A stretch of 36,869 nt of DNA from Culicoidibacter larvae (GCF_005771635.1 NZ_VBWP01000015.1:1-36869), one strand, 5' to 3'; shown: positions 23,856 to 31,390, counted from the first letter of the stretch. Notes: generated from the sequence alone by a model not told the origin. Numbers and translations are program-made.

Positions 23856-24005
23856 AGGTAACTATTTTACCTCTATATGACCCTGTATAATTCTATATTT
23901 GCTTAAGTGACATATAAGGGTAATAATATTACCCTTATGTTACCCACGAATGAAGCGGTATTAGTTGAATGTCATATAAAGGTAAGATAATGACACCTAT
24001 ATGAC
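23845..24005. repeat. Three inverted repeats with a common half-site, candidate parC
   Basis: Six copies of a half-site close to GTCATATAAGGGTAA are arranged as three hairpins: a perfect 17-bp pair (23845-23861 with 23867-23883), ATAAGGGTAAT/ATTACCCTTAT (23914-23924 with 23928-23938), and a looser pair (23971-23983 with 23995-24005). A small cluster of such sites next to parM fits the centromere bound by the adaptor. The hairpins might also end the transcript, though T runs are poor. Confidence 0.65.
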
Positions 24006-24030
24006 CCGAACCAATATTTTTTTAAATAAA

Positions 24031-24190
24031 TCTGTGTGACAATTGTACGTCACCGCACTGATTTAGGTGTGCCATTTGTGCGCCAAGGGCGAAAAAATGT
24101 GCCCATAGAATGGCTAGGCACTGCCTAGCTTTTCCCACTGTGTGGGAACATTCTCCCTTATGCTCATGTCTAAGGCAGACTGTGTTCCAT
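24031..24190. other. Candidate origin of transfer (oriT)
   Basis: This ORF-free stretch lies directly upstream of the mobilisation genes. It holds inverted repeats typical of oriT: GTGAC/GTCAC (24036-24053), GCTAGGCA/TGCCTAGC (24113-24129) and TTCCCAC/GTGGGAA (24132-24148), then an unrepeated segment with TAAGGCAGACTGTGTTCC that could hold nic. The nic base itself cannot be assigned from sequence. Confidence 0.6.
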
Positions 24191-24209
24191 TTTGAAAGTA
24201 GGTATAAAT

Positions 24210-24470
24210 ATGAAAGATAAACAAGAAATCCGAGTTCGCAACGTTCCAAAAGATATTGTTGCGATTCTTGATGAACAGGCAAAACGTTCCGGACTTTCTC
24301 GTGAAGAATTTTTGCGAGAGTGGTTGGAAATAATTGCGAAGCATGGCTTGCGAAAAGACATCGACATGCAGTATGGATATTTGCTTGGCGAACTGTTGAA
24401 TGCATTTCATGAACAAACAATAGTGATTAATAATTTAGTCAAAGTATTAGGAGGAGAAGATGATGAATAA
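24210..24470 (+). CDS. Ribbon-helix-helix relaxosome accessory protein (MobC-like)
   Basis: 86 aa. EIRVRNVPKDIVAILDEQAK followed by SGLSREEFLREWLEIIA is a clear ribbon-helix-helix, as in MobC/CopG-type accessory proteins that bend oriT and recruit the relaxase. The C-terminal part is helical (LLGELLNAFHEQTIVINNLV). ATG 24210 is chosen; an in-frame TTG at 24192 would add six residues. It is the first gene after the oriT candidate. Confidence 0.75.
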   Translation: MKDKQEIRVRNVPKDIVAILDEQAKRSGLSREEFLREWLEIIAKHGLRKDIDMQYGYLLGELLNAFHEQTIVINNLVKVLGGEDDE

Positions 24471-24822
24471 AAAAGATGAGCGTGTATTTTTTCGACCATC
24501 GGAAAAAGTAAGCCGGCTTCTTGAGCCACAACGAAATAAATCAGCATACATTCAACAGGCCATATTGGCGTATGAAGAAAGTAATACAATTATTGAGGAA
24601 CTGCGCCGGTTGAGAATTGCGTCAAACGAAGTTCATAAAATGAATCAGATATTAATTCTCATGGTTGACTTCCTGATCAAAGAGTCGGGGAGTGATGCTT
24701 TATCTTACGCAATTGATTCGCCATACTTTTCAAAGCATCCGGTCACCACTGATATTGAAACAATGCTTGAAAATAATATCATTAATCAACAAGTATATAA
24801 AAATGGACTGCAAAGGGATTGA
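24460..24822 (+). CDS. Second small mobilisation protein, RHH-like N-terminus
   Basis: 120 aa. RVFFRPSEKVSRLLEPQRNKSAYIQQAILAY looks like a strand followed by two helices, as in ribbon-helix-helix proteins. The remainder is helical. The start (ATG 24460 or 24463, after AGGAGG) overlaps the previous gene. Its place between the MobC-like gene and the relaxase suggests a relaxosome role. Confidence 0.65.
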   Translation: MMNKKDERVFFRPSEKVSRLLEPQRNKSAYIQQAILAYEESNTIIEELRRLRIASNEVHKMNQILILMVDFLIKESGSDALSYAIDSPYFSKHPVTTDIETMLENNIINQQVYKNGLQRD

Positions 24823-24828
24823 TAAATA

Positions 24829-26034
24829 ATGAGTGATTATATGATCCAGTCTGGTTGTAATATTATGATGGAGTACTTAACTGCAGATAATATTCGTTTC
24901 GATAGTAATGCGGAATATGAATCGATTATTGATTACATGACCAGAGAGGAAGCAACGCTGAGACATAGTGAAGCGGTCTTTACTGACATTCAAGCGAATA
25001 TCCAAAAAGCAATCGAACTCCATCCCAACCAACATAATGAAAGTTTAGCTAATTATATTGAATATATGACAAGAAGCAGTGCTAGTGAGTCGAGACTTGA
25101 GCATGGGAAATTATTTAACGCTGCCAGTGGAGCATTGAGTGTTGAAGAACAAGAAGCAATTGTTGCTTCCTTTAAAGCCAAAAAAGAAAAGGGTCAAAAG
25201 ATGTATTTGCAGGTTGTGTCATTTGATAATGCTTGGTTAGAGAAGTATGGCATATTAGCAGGTAATTATCTAAATGAACCATTACTAAGAACGGCAGTAC
25301 GTGCCGGTATTGATCGCTTACTGACAAAAGAAGATTTTACCAGTCCGGATAATATGGAGTGGGTCGGTATTGTCCATTACAATACTGATAATATTCATGT
25401 TCATGTTGCGATGATGGAAGAGAACCCGGTTAAAATTCGTGGTCAGTTTTCGCAAGAGTCTTGGAAGGCTGCACGTAGTGGTATTGTTGCGCAGCTGATG
25501 ATGGATTTAAAATTCACTAAGCAAATTGGTGAACTTAGAAATACGTTATATCAAACCGCTACGAAAACTGAAACATTAAAGGAAGCCGCATTTCTTTTTA
25601 AGACATTGACTGATGAATTACCAATCAGACGTATTTATTATGCGCATACGAAACCAAAGCAAAGAGAGTTAATCGACCAGGTCACGAATCTGATATTAAA
25701 GGATAATGCAGAGTTTCAGGAGTATTTACAGTTTGTTTCAAAGCAATCTGAATTGTATAGTGAGGCGTATGGCCGGAATTCTAAGAATGATTATTTTGAA
25801 AAGCAAGTTGCTGACCTGCGCAAGCGGATTAGTAATGCGGTGATTGCGCAGGCGTATGAGCGGAAGAAAGAAATTGTTGCTGATCGTACCGGACCGGAAA
25901 AGAAGAGCGACAAATCAAAGTCAGTTGTTTTATCCAAGTCTTTTCAGACAATGACCAGACAAGCAAGACGTGCTGCCCTTGAACAAAAACAACGTGATAT
26001 GCAGGCATATCATGATTTAGATCGTGACTTGTAA
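24829..26034 (+). CDS. MobP2-type (MobL family) relaxase
   Basis: 401 aa. This enzyme nicks oriT and leads the strand into the recipient. The N-terminus has the family's paired motifs IIDYMTREEA (~33-42) and YIEYMTR (~75-81), which hold the candidate nicking Tyr. Then comes GQKMYLQVVSFDNAWLEKYG, and the metal motif NIHVHVAMME (~187-196) gives the HUH His pair. The C-terminus is helical and basic. This matches the MobP2/MobL relaxases of Gram-positive plasmids such as pLS20. Ribosome site AAGGGA is weak with spacing ten. Confidence 0.88.
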   Translation: MSDYMIQSGCNIMMEYLTADNIRFDSNAEYESIIDYMTREEATLRHSEAVFTDIQANIQKAIELHPNQHNESLANYIEYMTRSSASESRLEHGKLFNAASGALSVEEQEAIVASFKAKKEKGQKMYLQVVSFDNAWLEKYGILAGNYLNEPLLRTAVRAGIDRLLTKEDFTSPDNMEWVGIVHYNTDNIHVHVAMMEENPVKIRGQFSQESWKAARSGIVAQLMMDLKFTKQIGELRNTLYQTATKTETLKEAAFLFKTLTDELPIRRIYYAHTKPKQRELIDQVTNLILKDNAEFQEYLQFVSKQSELYSEAYGRNSKNDYFEKQVADLRKRISNAVIAQAYERKKEIVADRTGPEKKSDKSKSVVLSKSFQTMTRQARRAALEQKQRDMQAYHDLDRDL

Positions 26035-26051
26035 GCGGAGGTGAATGTCGA

Positions 26052-26282
26052 ATGAGCATTAAGAAACAACTTGATGAAGTCAAACAATTTTGGTCAGTAC
26101 CACGAACAAATGTGGAAGCGTTACGCCGGCTAAAGAAAGAATATAAAAATCGTAATGCTAATCAAGTAGATAATTTAGAGTCATATTTACATAGTATTGG
26201 TAATGAATTTCTTGAAGAAGAAATCGAAGCTTTAGCAAGTAAAGACCCATCGGCACTCTATGATGGGTCTTTAAAATGGTAA
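26052..26282 (+). CDS. Small acidic helical protein after the relaxase
   Basis: 76 aa, mostly helical (KKQLDEVKQFWSVPRTNVEAL, LEEEIEALASKDPS). GGAGGTGA precedes the ATG. The last codons contain a strong hairpin (26241-26272). No family recognised. Confidence 0.5.
   Translation: MSIKKQLDEVKQFWSVPRTNVEALRRLKKEYKNRNANQVDNLESYLHSIGNEFLEEEIEALASKDPSALYDGSLKW
26241..26272 (+). terminator. Hairpin inside the 3' end of a gene, end of mob operon
   Basis: AAAGACCCATC (26241-26251) pairs exactly with GATGGGTCTTT (26262-26272). Only three Ts follow before an A run, so termination may be partial. It lies inside coding sequence. Confidence 0.5.
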
Positions 26283-26382
26283 ATATGAAGGTTTCTAGAA
26301 TAGTTTTAGGATGATATCTATATAGGTTTACTATTCTAAAGTTGTTCTAGAGGCTTTATTTTTATGTGAAGGGAAGAAATAT

Positions 26383-26562
26383 ATGATGAAAGCAAACATT
26401 GGAATAATAGAAGGTACTTTTGATGATAATCCTTCATCTTTTAATACGAGCTATTTTTGCCGAAGGGTATTGCCAAGACAACTCATGTTTGAGAACTTAC
26501 AGATTGCATATGAAGAATCAAGAATGCACCTAGATATGAAAGTAGTTGGTGATTTGCGATGA
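26383..26562 (+). CDS. Small 59-aa protein coupled to the methylase gene
   Basis: A short frame with start ATG 26383 (or 26386) after AAGGGAAG. It reads MMKANIGIIEGTFDDNP... and ends ...DMKVVGDLR, mixed charge, no signal or membrane segment. Its stop overlaps the methylase start (ATGA), which supports translation. The upstream region has a 9-bp inverted repeat (26297-26305 with 26331-26339) that could regulate it. No family recognised. Confidence 0.55.
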   Translation: MMKANIGIIEGTFDDNPSSFNTSYFCRRVLPRQLMFENLQIAYEESRMHLDMKVVGDLR

Positions 26563-27374
26563 AACGTATTCTTAATTATCCAGGTAGTAAATGGCAACAT
26601 GCTCAAAAAATCATACATCTAATGCCACAACACAAATCATACTGCGAACCATTCTTCGGAAGTGGCGCAGTATTTTTTAATAAATCGAAAGTGACTCTTG
26701 AAACAATTAATGATATTGATGGTCGACTAATCAATATGTTTACCCAAATGCGTTCATGGCCGTATGAGTTAGCTCAATTAGTTGAACTTACTCCATATAG
26801 CCGAAAAGAATATGAATTATCATTTGTATTGAGTGATGATCCTTTAGAAGATGCACGCCGTATGTTAGTTCGATGTTGGATGGCGATAGGTGGTAAAACA
26901 AATGGGCCGGTTGGATGGCGACGAAATATTTCTTGGAATGGTCCATACAATACGTTTGAGTGGAATGACTTACCAAACAGAATATTTGATGTTGCGGTGC
27001 GATTAAAGGATGCTCAAATTGAATCTAAAGATGCTATTCAGTTAATTAATGAGCTAGATGTTGATACATTGCTGTATGTTGATCCGCCTTATGTCCAAAG
27101 TACATATACCGCTGCACATTACAAGTTTGAGTTTGATGATAATCAACATATTGCGTTAATTCATACCTTAAAAAAGCATGATGGATATGTGTTGCTATCA
27201 GGCTATGACAGTGAACTGTACCAAGATTTATTAAATGACTGGTATAAAATCGAATATTCAACCAATATTGGTATTACAACCCAAAGGAAGAAAACAGTGA
27301 ACGAGGTGCTTTGGTTAAATTATAGACCTGAAGAACAAACTTCACTCAATGATTTTTGGCAAAGTGTTTACTGA
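26559..27374 (+). CDS. DNA adenine-N6 methyltransferase, Dam (D12) class
   Basis: 271 aa. It transfers a methyl group from S-adenosylmethionine to adenine in DNA. Motif order is that of the Dam/D12 group: NYPGSKWQHAQKI (~5-17), the cofactor loop CEPFFGSGAVFF (~28-39), and the catalytic motif LLYVDPPYV (~171-179). Size fits an orphan Dam. No partner restriction gene is nearby. On plasmids such enzymes protect incoming DNA from host restriction. The specificity cannot be read from the sequence. Confidence 0.9.
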   Translation: MKRILNYPGSKWQHAQKIIHLMPQHKSYCEPFFGSGAVFFNKSKVTLETINDIDGRLINMFTQMRSWPYELAQLVELTPYSRKEYELSFVLSDDPLEDARRMLVRCWMAIGGKTNGPVGWRRNISWNGPYNTFEWNDLPNRIFDVAVRLKDAQIESKDAIQLINELDVDTLLYVDPPYVQSTYTAAHYKFEFDDNQHIALIHTLKKHDGYVLLSGYDSELYQDLLNDWYKIEYSTNIGITTQRKKTVNEVLWLNYRPEEQTSLNDFWQSVY

Positions 27375-27380
27375 ATCAAC

Positions 27381-27440
27381 AAAAAAACCGGCAGAATATC
27401 CGCCGGTCAGTTCGTGTAGTTCTCCCAGGAGAAAAACTAC
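27381..27440 (-). ncRNA. Candidate ~60-nt antisense/small RNA
   Basis: On the minus strand an extended -10 box (TGATATAAT, 27447-27455) is followed by a compact unit: a hairpin GTAGTT/AACTAC with inner CTCC/GGAG (27416-27440), then ACCGGC/GCCGGT (27387-27407) and a run of seven Ts (27381-27387) as terminator. No minus-strand gene is nearby. It runs opposite to the space between dam and the 27582 gene. Confidence 0.55.
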
Positions 27441-27446
27441 AAATAA

Positions 27447-27455
27447 ATTATATCA
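27447..27455 (-). promoter_or_regulatory. Extended -10 promoter of the 27381-27440 RNA
   Basis: TG-A-TATAAT on the minus strand. No good -35 box is 17 bases upstream, which is typical for extended -10 promoters. Confidence 0.5.
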
Positions 27456-27498
27456 TACTTGTTTATCAAGTGTGCACTATTTACAAAGGAGTGAGAGT

Positions 27499-27540
27499 AT
27501 GCAAGTATATGTTTATAGGCACATTATGTGTGTGCCATGA
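27499..27540 (+). CDS. Possible 13-aa leader frame
   Basis: AAAGGAG at spacing seven precedes ATG 27499 and a frame MQVYVYRHIMCVP. The ribosome-site context is nearly duplicated before the real gene at 27582. It may be a leader peptide or chance. Confidence 0.25.
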   Translation: MQVYVYRHIMCVP

Positions 27541-27581
27541 AATTCCAAAACTACAAACAAATTTACAAGGAGTGAATAACA

Positions 27582-27968
27582 ATGAAGTATAAAGATAATA
27601 CCGTATTTTATATTCCGGTGATCCAGGAGGCACTATTCAATGCTGAAGACGAGGTGATAGAGAAAATTAAGTTGCGATTATTATCAGATACAAACTGGAC
27701 TGATATAACAAAATTTCACATCGCCATGCAAGACCGACCATACGAAATTGAAGTCTATTCCATGTATTCAAAAGCAGATATATTCAGTGAAACGTATGAA
27801 TCTATCGATACACAACAATTACATGGTGAAAGTGAGCTGCTGCAAGCGTCTGATTTCCAACCATTTATCATACTTGAGTATGCAGCCGGTATATTTGGAC
27901 AACCAATGATTGTCCGGAACCTTGAGGAATATCGTGCCATTCAAGCTGAAGGTGTGGATAATGCATAA
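27582..27968 (+). CDS. Acidic protein of unknown function
   Basis: 128 aa, strongly acidic (many Asp/Glu, for example NAEDEVIEKIKL and GESELLQASDF), soluble, mixed strand/helix. CAAGGAG precedes the ATG. It overlaps the peptidase gene by eight bases, so it is probably in the same operon. Its acidity recalls DNA-mimic anti-restriction proteins such as ArdA, but no motif supports that. Confidence 0.6.
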   Translation: MKYKDNTVFYIPVIQEALFNAEDEVIEKIKLRLLSDTNWTDITKFHIAMQDRPYEIEVYSMYSKADIFSETYESIDTQQLHGESELLQASDFQPFIILEYAAGIFGQPMIVRNLEEYRAIQAEGVDNA

Positions 27969-28944
27969 ATCAAATGAGAAGAACAAAAAATATTTACAAT
28001 ATTACTTTCATTCCAGTGAAAGCCTTGGGTCGACACTCAAGGCTTTTTTTCAAGTCAATTATGAAGCATCTTATATTAAGGAAGGGTTTTATCAATTTTA
28101 TCATAACCCTGGCAGCCAAGTTGTTTTAGTTGCTCATTTAGATACAATACATCAAGAGCTGCCAACAAAAATCTTTCAGGGAGCCGGTAATACATTTTCT
28201 GCCAAAGAAGGTATTGGTGCTGATGATCGAAATGGCGTGATCGCAACAGTTGAATTATTTCGGCGATCCGTTGACAGTGGTAAACCGGTACCGTCAATCA
28301 TTTTTACTTATGGTGAAGAACTTGGTGGTATTGGTGTCCGGAAACTAGCAGAGGACCGAGAACTGGTTGGACTATTAAAACAAAAGCATCTCTTCATCGA
28401 GTTTGATCGAAGAGGGGCACATGACTTCGTGACCTATAATAATAAGAACAAAGAATTATACCAGGTACTTACAGATGTCGGATTCAAAGAAGCTCGAGGC
28501 AGTTACACCGATATTGTCACATTAGCAGATGCAACTGGAGTCATGGGTGTTAATATATCTGCCGGCTATTATAATGCGCATACAAAACAAGAGTTATCAA
28601 ATTTTGATGAACTCTTTTTTAATATTGATCGTATAGAAACATTGCTTCCGGTATTTGAACATAATCAGTATTTTATTGAGGAACCGGTGGCTGACATCGA
28701 TTCAACAGCTGACTTAGTACGTATCGCTTATGCTGAAGCATTTGAAAACTATATTACCATGCAAAGTATGCATGGCATCGAGCACTCAATCAGCATCGAA
28801 GCTATTACTGGACTTTATCCTGACTATATTGATGAGTACGAAGAAATTGAATACCTACTTGAGTACGCCAAAGACGTGGATGTTTTGGCAGTAAACAAGC
28901 AACCAATTATTGAACATGAATATGAACAGATGGAGTTGATATAA
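27961..28944 (+). CDS. Zinc aminopeptidase-like protein (M20/M28/M42 clan)
   Basis: 327 aa. All elements of a two-zinc peptidase are present: VAHLDT (His59, Asp61), GIGADDRNG (Asp88 as bridging ligand), TYGEELGGIG (Glu119 as base, Glu120 as ligand), IEFDRRG (Asp149) and YYNAHTKQEL (His207). This order matches peptidase T/M28/M42 aminopeptidases, so the enzyme is probably active on short peptides. ATG 27961 overlaps the upstream gene; a GTG-like start at 27910 has no ribosome site. A peptidase is an unexpected plasmid gene; it could degrade a signal peptide or small toxin (speculative). Confidence 0.8.
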   Translation: MHKSNEKNKKYLQYYFHSSESLGSTLKAFFQVNYEASYIKEGFYQFYHNPGSQVVLVAHLDTIHQELPTKIFQGAGNTFSAKEGIGADDRNGVIATVELFRRSVDSGKPVPSIIFTYGEELGGIGVRKLAEDRELVGLLKQKHLFIEFDRRGAHDFVTYNNKNKELYQVLTDVGFKEARGSYTDIVTLADATGVMGVNISAGYYNAHTKQELSNFDELFFNIDRIETLLPVFEHNQYFIEEPVADIDSTADLVRIAYAEAFENYITMQSMHGIEHSISIEAITGLYPDYIDEYEEIEYLLEYAKDVDVLAVNKQPIIEHEYEQMELI

Positions 28945-30264
28945 ATGTCGTTTAAAGCAATCGCAAGAGCACACATATTAGAGCGAATGAACAGTGAGTT
29001 CAAGCACCCGGATGCACTCCCGTTTACAACGATGAGTGAGCAGTTTTTAAATAACTATGTAGCAGCCAATAAAGAACATATCTATCACTTGTTTGGTGAT
29101 GCCTTTTCTTTTATACAAGAGGTTCATACCTCAACCAGTAAGTTTGATGCCGACACGATCAAGGATTATTTCCGGCATCAATTAGGAAATAATTGTCCGG
29201 ATGTATTAATTGAAAATGCTATTCACTTTACCCGTTATGTGATGTGTGATTCAAGTAAATCAGATATGAATACAAATAAAATAGTGAATGATTTTGAAAT
29301 TTCGGGAATGACTTTTAAAGTAAATCAAAAAGTCTCAAAGTCCTTTGTAAAGTATGTGACGCAGCTGTCTAGAGATGAATCTCTACAATCAGAAGAACTC
29401 AATACCTATAAGCGCATATTTGGCGACATTTATGATCGGTATATCCAAACATTACGGCAGCTTGAATATATTGATGTCAAAATGTATATGCGGATTTCAA
29501 TTGATCCACTTGATTATTTCTATATGGGCAAGACACGCACACAGCGCTCATGTACGAATTTTGATGTGCATGAATTTATGGGTAGTGATTATGCGAAGGC
29601 AGTCTTTACCTATTTACAATCACCAACATTCATTGCGACCTTACATACCGAACTAGCGAGTGCACAGCAGGGGCACGAAGGTGATTATCGACGTGTTTAC
29701 TATTATGACGTTGATGAACAATTGTTACTTGGTACTAGGCCATACGGAGCAAGTAAGAAGCAGAATATCTTTTTAAGTAACCAAGTAGAACATTTTTTCC
29801 GAAACGCCTGGCAAACAAATTTTCCGGTTTCTTCAATGATAGGGCGGATCCCACAAAAAACAAAAGCACCACAATCATTCAAAGGAATGCCTAGGTTAGC
29901 TGTTCATATGAGTGCGTATGATGTTGGATACTTAGACGTTTTACATTATTACTATAATAATGACTATATGATTCATCATGCAGGAACAGGGATACAAACC
30001 TCATTCCTGGACAGTCAGGAAGAAGATGATTATATTTCAATTCAGGAGGCGAAATGGAATAAGCACAATCCATATAAAATAGCGATCAATAAAGCACGTT
30101 GTCTAGTAGCGGAATCGATGCAGCAAGAGTTTTCTCATATATTCAATGTAAATCAAAATTTATATGATTATTCTATCCATCCAAACATGCGAGAACTGGC
30201 CACAGAACAAGAGCGTGCAGCGTTCAAAAAAGCAAACCAGAAAGAAGAAGCATTTGAAATGTAA
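28945..30264 (+). CDS. Large protein of unknown function, phage-like motif
   Basis: 439 aa, soluble. It starts directly after the peptidase stop (TAA-ATG). A central stretch (YMRISIDPLDYFYMGKTRTQ then RSCTNF, ~192-220) resembles a motif I associate with uncharacterised firmicute phage proteins (HPLDYLxMS then a Ser-Cys pair). The following part is strand-rich with many Tyr. I do not know a function. The peptidase and this gene look like a two-gene module. Confidence 0.6.
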   Translation: MSFKAIARAHILERMNSEFKHPDALPFTTMSEQFLNNYVAANKEHIYHLFGDAFSFIQEVHTSTSKFDADTIKDYFRHQLGNNCPDVLIENAIHFTRYVMCDSSKSDMNTNKIVNDFEISGMTFKVNQKVSKSFVKYVTQLSRDESLQSEELNTYKRIFGDIYDRYIQTLRQLEYIDVKMYMRISIDPLDYFYMGKTRTQRSCTNFDVHEFMGSDYAKAVFTYLQSPTFIATLHTELASAQQGHEGDYRRVYYYDVDEQLLLGTRPYGASKKQNIFLSNQVEHFFRNAWQTNFPVSSMIGRIPQKTKAPQSFKGMPRLAVHMSAYDVGYLDVLHYYYNNDYMIHHAGTGIQTSFLDSQEEDDYISIQEAKWNKHNPYKIAINKARCLVAESMQQEFSHIFNVNQNLYDYSIHPNMRELATEQERAAFKKANQKEEAFEM

Positions 30265-30302
30265 AAAGCCTTGGTACACTGAAGTGTGCCAAGGCTTTTT
30301 TT
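30264..30302 (+). terminator. Strong terminator, end of the dam-to-439aa operon
   Basis: AAAAGCCTTGG (30264-30274) pairs exactly with CCAAGGCTTTT (30289-30299), extended by ACAC/GTGT inside, and more Ts follow. Confidence 0.85.
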
Positions 30303-30316
30303 GTTATCTTGAAATA

Positions 30317-30325
30317 TGGTATAAT
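30317..30325 (+). promoter_or_regulatory. Extended -10 promoter of a small RNA
   Basis: TG-G-TATAAT (30317-30325), directly after the strong terminator at 30264-30302. Confidence 0.5.
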
Positions 30326-30331
30326 TATTAC

Positions 30332-30402
30332 TGCATACAGAAAAGTATGCGGCAAATTTTACTAAAGCACGATATGTAATGGGTTGCATAACGTGCTTTT
30401 TT
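30332..30402 (+). ncRNA. Candidate ~70-nt small RNA
   Basis: After the extended -10 box come a hairpin GCATAC/GTATGC (30333-30350) and an intrinsic terminator AAAGCACG/CGTGCTTT (30364-30399) with a T tail to 30402. No frame with a ribosome site lies within. It has the same plan as the minus-strand unit at 27381-27440. Confidence 0.55.
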
Positions 30403-30416
30403 AATTGTGATATATC

Positions 30417-30425
30417 TGATATAAT
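30417..30425 (+). promoter_or_regulatory. Extended -10 promoter of toxin locus 1
   Basis: TG-A-TATAAT (30417-30425). The expected start near 30432 gives a ~95-nt structured leader before the toxin frame. Confidence 0.6.
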
Positions 30426-30525
30426 AATAGTTGAGATCACAAAACGGTTGACGGTAGAGCCTCTTGAAGTTTTTCAAGCATCAGGAGGCAACCCCTCCTG
30501 AGAGTAATTGAAGGAGGTGGTGCGT

Positions 30526-30660
30526 ATGTCAGATGATATTATTGTTGCGATTATTGGGGCAATTGCCCTGGTAATTACAACGACAGTAACAGCAGTTGCT
30601 AATTATTATTCTGCCAAACAAAAAAACTACCGCCAGAGCCGGTCAAGCAAAAAGCGGTAG
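30526..30660 (+). CDS. Small hydrophobic toxin of a type I locus (TxpA/Hol_Tox-like)
   Basis: 44 aa: acidic start MSDD, a membrane helix (IIVAIIGAIALVITTTVTAV, residues 5-24), and a very basic tail (RQSRSSKKR). AAGGAGGT is at 30511-30518. The leader has a hairpin CTTGAA/TTCAAG and CAGGAGG/CCTCCTG (about 30483-30500) whose CCCCTCCT could also mask the ribosome site. GTTGACGGTAGAGCCTC (30447-30463) is complementary to 30676-30691, giving a 5'-3' clasp as known for TxpA/BsrG mRNAs. The stop codon lies in the terminator stem of the opposing RNA. Type I toxins of this kind disturb the membrane when the antisense RNA is lost. Confidence 0.7.
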   Translation: MSDDIIVAIIGAIALVITTTVTAVANYYSAKQKNYRQSRSSKKR

Positions 30661-30710
30661 TATCAACTAATTATTGAGGCTCACCGTCAACTTGACTGTG
30701 GTCTCTTTAT
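30620..30710 (-). ncRNA. Antisense antitoxin RNA of locus 1
   Basis: A strong minus-strand promoter (TTGCAA 30740-30745, 17 bases, TATAAT 30717-30722) faces the toxin gene. The RNA ends at ACTACCGC/GCGGTAGT (30626-30661) followed by a T run on the minus strand only. It overlaps the 3' third of the toxin frame and the 3' arm of the mRNA clasp, as RatA does for TxpA. Confidence 0.7.
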
Positions 30711-30716
30711 ATATAT

Positions 30717-30745
30717 ATTATAGTATAAACAGCAGGGGATTGCAA
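30717..30745 (-). promoter_or_regulatory. Promoter of antitoxin RNA 1
   Basis: TTGCAA (30740-30745) and TATAAT (30717-30722) on the minus strand with a 17-base spacer. Confidence 0.75.
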
Positions 30746-30775
30746 ATGATATAAATTATTATTAGGAGTCAAATG

Positions 30776-31390
30776 ATGGGAAAAGAGAATGTTAAGAGAA
30801 TATGTATTTACTTCATTGCTACTTTATTTGTTTTTGGAATAGTGTTCGTAATAGATGGACTTAACATTGGCACACTATTATTTTCAAATCTAGTATATAA
30901 TTTGAATTGGGATTTACTTGGAATTTGTGCTACGATAATTACAGTAGTTATTGGCTTTTTTATAAGTTTCGCTTTGATTGAGAAATCAAACATTGAGAAA
31001 GACAAGCAAATTAGAGCAATAATAAGTATAAGGTACAATAACATAAAAAACAATCTTGGAGAACCATTTAAAATTCTAAAAACAGAGTGTAGATGGCCAA
31101 GTGACTTATCTTTAGATTACTATAGAGAACAACTTGACGAAAATTATATCGAACTAAAAGAAGTAGCGCTTAGTGGATATCTTGCTAATGAAGATTATGT
31201 ATTTTGTAATTATTTGTATGATTTATCGAGTATCAGTCTATCTGAGGTAGAAAATCAATACCAAATCCCAAGAATTGCTGATGATTTAAGTATTTTAGAA
31301 AAAGAAATTAGGAAGAAATATTCTTTAAATAAATCTAATAAATATAGTGAATTTCTCGAAAAAATTGGCTTTTATCAAGATAATAAATAA
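30776..31390 (+). CDS. Two-helix membrane protein of unknown function
   Basis: 204 aa. Two membrane helices (~8-28 and ~45-65) are followed by ~130 residues of charged, helical cytoplasmic sequence (KSNIEKDKQIRAIISIRY..., DDLSILEKEIRKKYSL). AGGAG is seven bases before ATG 30776; ATG 30773 is also possible. More AT-rich and Lys/Asn-rich than the transfer genes, which suggests recent acquisition. It lies between toxin locus 1 and the secreted pair. No family recognised. Confidence 0.6.
   Translation: MGKENVKRICIYFIATLFVFGIVFVIDGLNIGTLLFSNLVYNLNWDLLGICATIITVVIGFFISFALIEKSNIEKDKQIRAIISIRYNNIKNNLGEPFKILKTECRWPSDLSLDYYREQLDENYIELKEVALSGYLANEDYVFCNYLYDLSSISLSEVENQYQIPRIADDLSILEKEIRKKYSLNKSNKYSEFLEKIGFYQDNK

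Noticed and set aside
24022-24420. 132-aa minus-strand frame over oriT and the MobC-like gene
   Set aside because: Overlaps the palindromes and a clear plus-strand ribbon-helix-helix gene; no ribosome site.
27356-27592. 78-aa plus-strand frame between dam and the 27582 gene
   Set aside because: It runs through the terminator hairpin and small RNA region, has no ribosome site, and its composition is not protein-like.
27582-27968. Anti-restriction protein (ArdA-like)
   Set aside because: Only the acidity agrees; no family motif is visible.
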